DNA of 64,000 nt from JAJZEO01 sp964350315. GTDB taxonomy: Bacteria; Chlamydiota; Chlamydiia; Chlamydiales; 2-12-FULL-49-11. Made by a program: the position numbers and the translations under genes. Location of the stretch: the NCBI GenBank assembly GCA_964350315.1, contig CAYGJD010000002.1, positions 108,496 to 172,495 on the forward strand, written 5' to 3'. Under the pieces are notes generated by a model. That model was given only the letters and a program-made list of their open reading frames with translations. It was not told the DNA's origin and did not search any database. Numbering within the stretch: the first letter of the stretch is position 1; each line of letters starts with the position of its first letter. Of the stretch, positions 54,944 to 61,298 are shown piece by piece.

Positions 54944-55480
54944 TTAATCGTTAGAAATCTTTTCCACTTGCCAAAATTCCAAATCATCTACTCGTGTATC
55001 ACGGCCAAAGATTGAAACTAGCACACTTAATCGGCCTTTATCTTGGAAAATTTCAGTGCATGTGCCTGTAAAGTTGATAAAGACGCCATCAATAATCTTA
55101 ACTTGGTCACCTAAATCAATATTGTATTTATGAACGACTTCATCACGTTTCTTATGAAGGTCGTTCAGAATTTCTTCAACTTCTGCGTCTGTTAATGAAT
55201 TAGGCTTTCCTCCACCTAAAAATCCAATAACTCCATTTGTGTCTTTTATGAAATGCCAAGCTTCATCAGTCAGTTCAGCCTTTACTAAAAGATATCCAGG
55301 CCACAAAAGTTTTTCTTTAATCTTTTGTTCACCCTTTTTCACTTCTGCAACATTCTCAGCAGGTATCAAAACTTCTCCGATTCTCTCTGCGAGTTCGCCT
55401 AAGCCTTGATTTTCTTTTATTGCTCTCTGCACTTTTTTTTCATGCCCAGAAAGAACTTGTAAAACGTACCACTTATGCAT
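54944..55480 (-). CDS. nusG: Transcription antitermination factor NusG
   Basis: A 178-residue factor that binds RNA polymerase beta' and links to Rho and ribosomes. The ATG at 55480 gives the canonical start 'MHKWYVLQVLSGHEKKV'. 'KLLWPGYLLVKAELTDEAWH' and 'GVIGFLGGGKPNSL' belong to the NGN domain, and 'LGDQVKIIDGVFINFTGTC' is the KOW motif. It lies 9 bases after secE. Confidence 0.95.
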   Translation of the reverse strand: MHKWYVLQVLSGHEKKVQRAIKENQGLGELAERIGEVLIPAENVAEVKKGEQKIKEKLLWPGYLLVKAELTDEAWHFIKDTNGVIGFLGGGKPNSLTDAEVEEILNDLHKKRDEVVHKYNIDLGDQVKIIDGVFINFTGTCTEIFQDKGRLSVLVSIFGRDTRVDDLEFWQVEKISND

Positions 55481-55489
55481 CACCAAAAC

Positions 55490-55744
55490 CTAACCAAATA
55501 TCCTATGTACTAAAAAGTCCAACCAGCTCAATCCACCTTGTATGATCAAATCCACAAAATAAATTCCGAATCCAAAAGTAAAAACAGAAAACACGACAAT
55601 TTTAGTGCACTGAAAAAGCTCCTGCTTGGGTGTCCAAGAAATCTTCTTGAACTCACCTTTCAGGTCTTTCAGAAATGTCACTTTAAAAAGTTTCTTTTTC
55701 TTTGAGCTCACCTTTAACTCTACTGTCTTTTCCATCATCACCAA
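55490..55744 (-). CDS. secE: Preprotein translocase subunit SecE
   Basis: An 84-residue protein with the SecE signature 'FLKDLKGEFKKISWTPKQEL' followed by one membrane helix ('CTKIVVFSVFTFGFGIYFVDLI'-like region, residues ~50-70). It clamps SecY in the Sec translocon. Several start codons are stacked (GTG, GTG, ATG, ATG); an ATG at 55735 would shorten it by three residues. Confidence 0.92.
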   Translation of the reverse strand: MVMMEKTVELKVSSKKKKLFKVTFLKDLKGEFKKISWTPKQELFQCTKIVVFSVFTFGFGIYFVDLIIQGGLSWLDFLVHRIFG

Positions 55745-55763
55745 CGTCCACTATCGTCTTCTA

Positions 55764-55836
55764 CGAGTGCGGAGGGTCTCGAACCCCCGACCTGCGGCTT
55801 TGGAGACCGCTGCTCTACCAATTGAGCTACACACCC
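55764..55836 (-). tRNA. tRNA-Trp (CCA)
   Basis: 73 bases fold as a full cloverleaf: acceptor GGGTGTG with CGCACTC (two wobble pairs), D arm with GCTC, anticodon loop CTCCAAA giving CCA, T loop TTCGAGA and discriminator G as expected for tRNA-Trp. CCA is not encoded. It lies between secE and tuf, its usual chlamydial position. Confidence 0.95.
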
Positions 55837-55904
55837 CTAAAAAAATCTCACCCTACAAACAAGATGAAGGAGAGAAGATGACTTCTCTCCTTCACTTATT
55901 GTAT

Positions 55905-57089
55905 TTATTTGATGATTTTTGAAATTGTTCCAGCACCGATTGTTCGGCCACCTTCACGAATCGCAAATCTCATTCCTTCTTCCATCGCAACAGGTGAAAT
56001 CAATGTACCTTTAATGCGTACGTTATCACCAGGCATAACCATTTCGGTTCCTTCTGGCAAATTCACTGTACCTGTAACGTCTGTTGTACGGATGTAAAAC
56101 TGAGGACGGTATCCGTTAAAAAAAGGCTTATGACGGCCACCTTCTTCTTTAGTTAGGATATAAACTTCGCCTTCAAATTCAACGTGAGGAGTAACTGTGC
56201 CTGGAGCACAAAGAACCATTCCTCTTTCGATGCTGTTTTTATCAACACCTCTTAGAAGAACTCCAACGTTTTCACCAGCTCTTGCTTCATCAAGTAATTT
56301 GTTAAACATTTCAAGACCAGTAGCAACTGCATCTTTAGTGTCTTTCAAACCAACAAGCTGAATCTTGTCGTTTAATTTAATAACACCACGCTCAACACGT
56401 CCTGTAGCTACAGTTCCACGTCCTGAAATTGAGAAAACGTCTTCAACTGGCATTAGGAAAGGTTTTTCTACATCACGCTGTGGTGTTGGGATTTTTTCAT
56501 CCACAACTGCCATTAATTCTTCAATTTTCGCTGCGTATGTTGGATCGCCTTCTAGAGCTTTAAGTGCAGACCCTCTTACAAAGGCAGTATCTTTATAACC
56601 CTGTGCTTCAAGAAGCTCAGCTAATTCCATTTCAACTAGATCAAGAAGTTCTTCGTCGTCTTTACTGATCTGATCACATTTGTTGATAAACACAACAACA
56701 GAAGGAACACCAACTTGACGTGCAAGTAAGATGTGTTCTTTTGTTTGAGGCATAGCTCCATCTGTCGCAGCAACAACAATTATCGCTCCATCCATCTGCG
56801 CCGCACCAGTAATCATGTTTTTAACGTAGTCGGCGTGACCCGGACAGTCTACGTGTGCATAGTGTCTGTTAGCTGTTTCATATTCAACGTGACTTGAGTT
56901 GATCGTAATCCCTCTAGCCTTTTCCTCAGGAGCGTTATCGATATCAGCATAATTTTTAAATACACCGCCGCTCTTTTCTGATAAAATTTTAGTAATCGCT
57001 GCCGTTAGTGTTGTCTTACCATGATCCACGTGCCCAATGGTTCCAATGTTGACGTGCGGCTTGTCCCTTTTAAATGCTTCTTTTGCCAT
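55905..57089 (-). CDS. tuf: Elongation factor Tu
   Basis: A 394-residue GTPase delivering aminoacyl-tRNA to the ribosome. G1 'GHVDHGKTTLTAA', G2 'ARGITINSSHVEY', G3 'DCPGHADYVKNM', G4 'VVFINKCDQI' and domain 2 'RGTVATGRVERGVIKLND' are all intact. It lies between two tRNA genes, tRNA-Thr before and tRNA-Trp after. Confidence 0.98.
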   Translation of the reverse strand: MAKEAFKRDKPHVNIGTIGHVDHGKTTLTAAITKILSEKSGGVFKNYADIDNAPEEKARGITINSSHVEYETANRHYAHVDCPGHADYVKNMITGAAQMDGAIIVVAATDGAMPQTKEHILLARQVGVPSVVVFINKCDQISKDDEELLDLVEMELAELLEAQGYKDTAFVRGSALKALEGDPTYAAKIEELMAVVDEKIPTPQRDVEKPFLMPVEDVFSISGRGTVATGRVERGVIKLNDKIQLVGLKDTKDAVATGLEMFNKLLDEARAGENVGVLLRGVDKNSIERGMVLCAPGTVTPHVEFEGEVYILTKEEGGRHKPFFNGYRPQFYIRTTDVTGTVNLPEGTEMVMPGDNVRIKGTLISPVAMEEGMRFAIREGGRTIGAGTISKIIK

Positions 57090-57134
57090 TAACGTAGTCC
57101 TCCGAATAGACCTTAAGTGAGTTTCGTTTTTTTT

Positions 57135-57206
57135 TGCCCAGGATAGGAATCGAACCTACGACCTCTTGCTTACCATGCAAGTGCTCTACCCCTGAGCTAC
57201 CTGGGC
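57135..57206 (-). tRNA. tRNA-Thr (GGT)
   Basis: 72 bases: acceptor GCCCAGG with CCTGGGC (7 perfect pairs), D arm AGCTC...GAGC, anticodon stem CTTGC/GCAAG around ATGGTAA giving GGT, T loop TTCGATT and discriminator A. CCA is not encoded. It precedes tuf, as in Chlamydia. Confidence 0.95.
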
Positions 57207-57367
57207 CGAGCTCCAGCTCCTGCCTTAACTACCCTTAAAATTTGGGTATAATTTGTATTTCGCTTTCTTGGTGCCTAACGACTTAATACTTCATTCCAAA
57301 AAAGATAATTGCTGAGAGCATAATCTTCCTTTAAAAAAAAAGCAAGCACCAATTGTAACTTTTTCAA

Positions 57368-57589
57368 TTATCGCTGCCGATAGATGATTCTTCCTTTAGT
57401 TAAATCGTATGGTGAGATCTCGATTTTGACCTTATCCCCTACTAAAACTCGGATGTTTCTCATGCGCATTTTTCCACAAAGATGTGCTTTAATCTCAATT
57501 CCATTTTCTAATGCGACAATAAACGTCATATTCGGTAATAATTCTTTTACAGCACCTTCGACTTCTAATGTATCTTCTTTCTTTGACAT
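57368..57589 (-). CDS. infA: Translation initiation factor IF-1
   Basis: A 73-residue OB-fold protein that occupies the ribosomal A site during initiation. 'TLEVEGAVKELLPNMTFIVA', 'LCGKMRMRNIRVLVGDKVK' and 'YDLTKGRIIYR' are diagnostic. It heads the tRNA-Thr/tuf block and diverges from the SufE gene. Confidence 0.97.
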   Translation of the reverse strand: MSKKEDTLEVEGAVKELLPNMTFIVALENGIEIKAHLCGKMRMRNIRVLVGDKVKIEISPYDLTKGRIIYRQR

Positions 57590-57690
57590 AATCCTTTCAA
57601 CTGGTTAGTTTGATCGTATGAATGTATCGGGTTGTCACATAATAGACAAACGAGTTATTATCTTCAAAGAATATTTTCCAAGAAAAGTGT

Positions 57691-58107
57691 ATGAATAAGA
57701 TAAAAAGAAACGAATCAGAATTAACAAAATTGTTTATGGAATGCTCTTCAAACGAAGAGATTTACAAAACACTTATTTCTCTTGGAGAGACTACCCCTTC
57801 TTTACCAGATGACAAAAAAACTGAAGAAAATCGCGTCCACGGTTGTCAATCACAACTATATATTACGCATAGCGGCTCAAAGGAAGAAATTTACTTCGAA
57901 GTCGATTCAGATGCGCTGATTTCAAAGGGCCTAGCAACTCTGTTAACAAGAATTTATAACGGATCTAGCGCAGAAGAGATTCTGCAAACACCCCTCTCAT
58001 TATTTAAACAAATTCATTTGCTCTCTATTATCTCTCCTACTCGACTAACAGGACTAGATGAATTAGAAAAGAGAATGAAACAAATAGCGCTAAACTACTT
58101 AATGTAA
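57691..58107 (+). CDS. SufE-like sulfur acceptor protein
   Basis: A 138-residue SufE family member. The sulfur-accepting cysteine is in 'ENRVHGCQSQLYI', followed by 'DSDALISKGLATLLTRIYNG' typical of the family. SufE takes persulfide from a SufS-type desulfurase and raises its activity. No suf cluster is adjacent; the only desulfurase-like gene in the window is 53 kb away. Confidence 0.9.
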   Translation: MNKIKRNESELTKLFMECSSNEEIYKTLISLGETTPSLPDDKKTEENRVHGCQSQLYITHSGSKEEIYFEVDSDALISKGLATLLTRIYNGSSAEEILQTPLSLFKQIHLLSIISPTRLTGLDELEKRMKQIALNYLM

Positions 58108-58130
58108 ACTCTTTCTTGTAATATATTGTA

Positions 58131-58159
58131 TTTACCTTAAGCTCTTTTTTCATTATAAT
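58131..58159 (+). promoter_or_regulatory. Probable promoter of the 58194 gene
   Basis: TTTACC (58131-58136) and a consensus TATAAT (58154-58159) are separated by 17 bases. The ATG is 34 bases further on, with 'AAAAGG' between, so this gene has a normal leader, unlike pknD and valS. Confidence 0.5.
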
Positions 58160-58193
58160 AGTTATAAAATCTAATGAAAAGGCGACCTTTGAT

Positions 58194-59693
58194 ATGCTTT
58201 CTTGCTCTTGTACATCTCAACCTAGAGAGTTTAATCCTTTAAACAACTCATTTCTTGAGATTGAAACAAAGGCCGTAAAACTTAAAAAACAAAGTTCACT
58301 ATACGTAGCGGCTTACACTATTTCTAGTATCGCTCTCTCAATTATAGCAATCTCTATAGTCTTTTATGTAGGCGCCACCTGTCCAATTTGGACAATAGTT
58401 CTTGCTGGAACACTCGAGATCATCGCAATCAAACTAATATTTGAATATTTTCTGAATAATCTCAATAAGAAAGCAACTGAGAAAACCGAGGCTTATCTAT
58501 ATGAGAAAAGCATCATTGATTTAACAAAAGAAATTCAAACTAAAGCTAAAGAAAGTAGCAATGAAAACTTTTTTTACGAAGAAGCTGCAAAAAAAATTGG
58601 TTGTCAACCAAAAGACCCTACTCTAGCTTCATTCATAGCTCTTTCTTATAAAGAGAGCGCACCCGACAAATCAGCGCACCACCTTGCTCCAATTCTTGCA
58701 AGAGCAGAGAAGTGTCACGAGGTCGCCCTAGCTCGACTTAAAGAAATCGACTTAACCCTCTTTTCAGTTCCAGAAGGCTCTACACAAAACCCCTATCAAG
58801 AGGAACTTCAGAAACTTAATGAGCAATCAAATTATCCTGAGCAAACCATAAAAAACGTTCGAAAACGAGTACGATCCTTTGACGCTATTGTTGCCATAAA
58901 ATGGAAGGAATTTTTAGAGATCAGAATGAGTGAAATCTTTACTGCTTACGTTTACCAGCACCCTGTACATTCTGGAAAAATTGATCAAGTTGGACACTTT
59001 TCTGAAGGAGTCACTCTCATAGACTATCTTTTAGAGAATTCAGCAGACACTCGAAATACTTTATTTGCTTTCAAACCTCACTTTAAAGAATTCACGCGCA
59101 CAAACTTCGAAGCAAAACAAAAAGAAGCATTCAAAGCAGCTCTTTACGCAGGAACACTTGCTGCTCGTAACTTACCTTCACCACTAAAACTGTCTATTGA
59201 TGAAGATGCATCTGCAAAAATGGTAGAAGCATCAACAGCAATAACAGAGAGAAATGACCTTGCTAATCTTATCAATGAGTTTGCTCAAGAGCATAGCATT
59301 CAAGAGACAACAACTCTCGATGAATTTGAAGAAGCGATCAACAGACATTACTTAAAGCTTTTTTGTGACCCAAGAATACAAAAAGCAATCAGACCGATTG
59401 TTAATGCACACTATATTCAACTCTTTAAAGCATGCGATCTTTCATCGATAAGAGGACGACTAGCTAAAGGCATTCTTTCTGAAAGCAAACTTGATCTCAC
59501 TGGAGATCTTTCTCCACTTAAAGGAAACCTAGAAACCCTAAAGCTCAAGAAAACTACTTTCAGCACTGATCAAAAAGAAACGTGCACTAGAATATTCAGA
59601 GGAATTGAGCATCCTACTATCTGGAGACTCTTATCAAACAGAGAATTTCAAGCTCTTATCGACGAACTAGAAGTCGATTACTACAAGCCGTGA
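58194..59693 (+). CDS. Candidate inclusion-membrane (Inc-like) protein, 499 aa
   Basis: Not recognised by homology. After ~34 polar residues there are two closely spaced hydrophobic helices, 'LYVAAYTISSIALSIIAISI' (about 36-58) and 'WTIVLAGTLEIIAIKLIFEY' (about 64-85), split by a short turn containing cysteine and proline. This bilobed hydrophobic domain is the hallmark used to predict chlamydial Inc proteins. The remaining ~410 residues are helical and hydrophilic, with possible coiled coil, and would face the host cytosol. There is no cleavable signal peptide. The assignment rests on topology only. Confidence 0.55.
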   Translation: MLSCSCTSQPREFNPLNNSFLEIETKAVKLKKQSSLYVAAYTISSIALSIIAISIVFYVGATCPIWTIVLAGTLEIIAIKLIFEYFLNNLNKKATEKTEAYLYEKSIIDLTKEIQTKAKESSNENFFYEEAAKKIGCQPKDPTLASFIALSYKESAPDKSAHHLAPILARAEKCHEVALARLKEIDLTLFSVPEGSTQNPYQEELQKLNEQSNYPEQTIKNVRKRVRSFDAIVAIKWKEFLEIRMSEIFTAYVYQHPVHSGKIDQVGHFSEGVTLIDYLLENSADTRNTLFAFKPHFKEFTRTNFEAKQKEAFKAALYAGTLAARNLPSPLKLSIDEDASAKMVEASTAITERNDLANLINEFAQEHSIQETTTLDEFEEAINRHYLKLFCDPRIQKAIRPIVNAHYIQLFKACDLSSIRGRLAKGILSESKLDLTGDLSPLKGNLETLKLKKTTFSTDQKETCTRIFRGIEHPTIWRLLSNREFQALIDELEVDYYKP

Positions 59694-60898
59694 ACAAAGA
59701 ATTTTGCTATTTGTGTTCCTAAAATTAACAACGAGAAGAGAAACAAACCTGCCAGCAAAGTCTTACCCCCGCGGACCTTCAACTCAGATTGATAGCCAAT
59801 ATAATACCTTCCTATCCATACCATCAAAACAGGAATCACGCCGTTTAAAAGAGAATCACCTAATCCGCCGGTAATATCAAGAGCTGCAATAAAGGCATCT
59901 GGAAAGATTACAGTAAAATAGAGGGTTGGGACAAAGACAAGTAAGCCCAAAACAAACTTTCCCCATCCTCTTTTTTGGATCTTAGTCAAATCTGATAGAA
60001 AATCATAGAGACCAAGAGCAATCCCTAGATACGAGGTCACTATTGCAAAGAATGCAAAAAACTCGGCAAATGTAGCTAGCCACCTTGAGTGAGTGAAGAA
60101 TTTCAAAGACTCTGTTGCTGCGACACCATTTCTTAGAGCCTCTTGCAGTCCATGAGCACCTTCATTTGGAACAACACCTAAAGCAACGACAAGCCACAGA
60201 AAATAGGCCATAGCAGGTATGCATGTTCCCCAGGAAACAGCTCTTTTTAAGGACTTCGCATCATGTTCTAGATAGAGAGCTAATGAGGGGACGATCATCT
60301 GAAAACTAAAGGATGTAATCATCAGAGGAAGAATGAAATACATGCCCCTCCAGTTAAAACGGTCAAAAAACTCAACCCTCACCTCATCGATACCAATCGT
60401 TACCATAGCAAAGTAGGCCACAATCAACCCGACAACAAAGGATGAATTGATCCACCCGAGTATTTTAGATCCTAAATAGAGAACAGACCCAAACAAAAGG
60501 GCAAAAACAATACAAGCCTCAGTCCTGTTGATTCCCCAATTTGAGATCACTTTAACAAAATTGACAATAAGTATCGAACCACCCGAATTATAAGCAACGA
60601 GTGAGGCATACCCCATAAAGAGGTATAAAATAATTGCTATATACTCACCGAAACGCCCAAGCAAATGCCTTGACATTGTAACAACGTGAGCATCCTCTTC
60701 CTTCATCCAAAGACTTGCCTCGGCGTACAAAAGAGCGGTTGCTGTCATGAAGAGCCAGCTAAAAAAAAGCACAAGTAGAGATGGCCACAACCCTATTCCA
60801 CCCGTCTCAACAGGAAGAGCTAAAATCCCCCCGCCAATACAAGTTCCTCCAACTAAACCAGTTGCTACTATTGTTTTTGCAGCTTTACTCTTTGACAT
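59681..60898 (-). CDS. Aromatic amino acid permease (TyrP/HAAAP family)
   Basis: A 405-residue transporter with about 11 membrane helices. I start at 60898, where 'GAGGAGAG' lies just upstream and the protein begins 'MSKSKAAKTIVATGLVGGTC', then 'IGGGILALPVETGG', the family's unwound first helix. Other segments: 'FSFQMIVPSLALYLEHDAKS' and 'FFAIVTSYLGIALGLYDFLS'. Chlamydiae carry tyrP genes for tyrosine or tryptophan uptake. Its 3' end overlaps the Inc-like gene by 13 bases. Confidence 0.9.
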   Translation of the reverse strand: MSKSKAAKTIVATGLVGGTCIGGGILALPVETGGIGLWPSLLVLFFSWLFMTATALLYAEASLWMKEEDAHVVTMSRHLLGRFGEYIAIILYLFMGYASLVAYNSGGSILIVNFVKVISNWGINRTEACIVFALLFGSVLYLGSKILGWINSSFVVGLIVAYFAMVTIGIDEVRVEFFDRFNWRGMYFILPLMITSFSFQMIVPSLALYLEHDAKSLKRAVSWGTCIPAMAYFLWLVVALGVVPNEGAHGLQEALRNGVAATESLKFFTHSRWLATFAEFFAFFAIVTSYLGIALGLYDFLSDLTKIQKRGWGKFVLGLLVFVPTLYFTVIFPDAFIAALDITGGLGDSLLNGVIPVLMVWIGRYYIGYQSELKVRGGKTLLAGLFLFSLLILGTQIAKFFVHGL

Positions 60899-60968
60899 CT
60901 CTCTCCTCAAAAATAGGTTTGTAGTATAGGGAAAAACCACATTTTATCTAAAGTAAATTGCCCTAATC

Positions 60969-60995
60969 TGGTATAATATTCCAGTCTATTAGACT
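60969..60995 (+). promoter_or_regulatory. Extended -10 promoter with palindrome at the start site
   Basis: TGGTATAAT (60969-60977) is a full extended -10 element. AGTCTATTAGACT (60983-60995), a perfect 6+6 inverted repeat around one T, covers the predicted transcription start. It would drive the small gene at 61042 and perhaps the 61299 gene; the palindrome suggests a repressor site. The whole region 60899-61041 holds no other gene that I can see. Confidence 0.5.
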
Positions 60996-61041
60996 TTTTA
61001 ATAATAAAGAAAATAATCATATTTTTAAAGGGAGTGACAAA

Positions 61042-61250
61042 GTGCATACTACAGGATTATCAACAGCTAGTACAGATGCAAGAACCAATTAGCACACGTC
61101 CTTTTAAGACAAATACAAGATTTACCGATTAAAAATGAATTACAAACACTAAAAACAACAATAGAGCAAGAGATCATGCCCCTTCTTATGACTATGCTTC
61201 AATTTGCTGCTGATCTTATCCAAGAAAGGTGCAACCAACTTGGAAAGTAA
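61042..61250 (+). pseudogene. Small helical protein gene broken by a one-base frameshift
   Basis: 'AGGGAG' precedes a GTG at 61042. The frame reads 16 codons ending in 'TDARTN' then meets TAG at 61090. In the -1 frame the sequence continues without a break from 61089 to TAA at 61248 as 'LAHVLLRQIQDLP', 'ELQTLKTTIEQEIM' and 'MLQFAADLIQERCNQLGK'. Together they make a ~69-residue helical protein. Either a real lesion, a sequencing indel or a recoding event explains it; no classical slippery heptamer is present. Confidence 0.4.
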
Positions 61251-61298
61251 TCGCGTAAAAAACTTTGAAAACAAGCTTATAAAATTCTCAAGAGGAAA

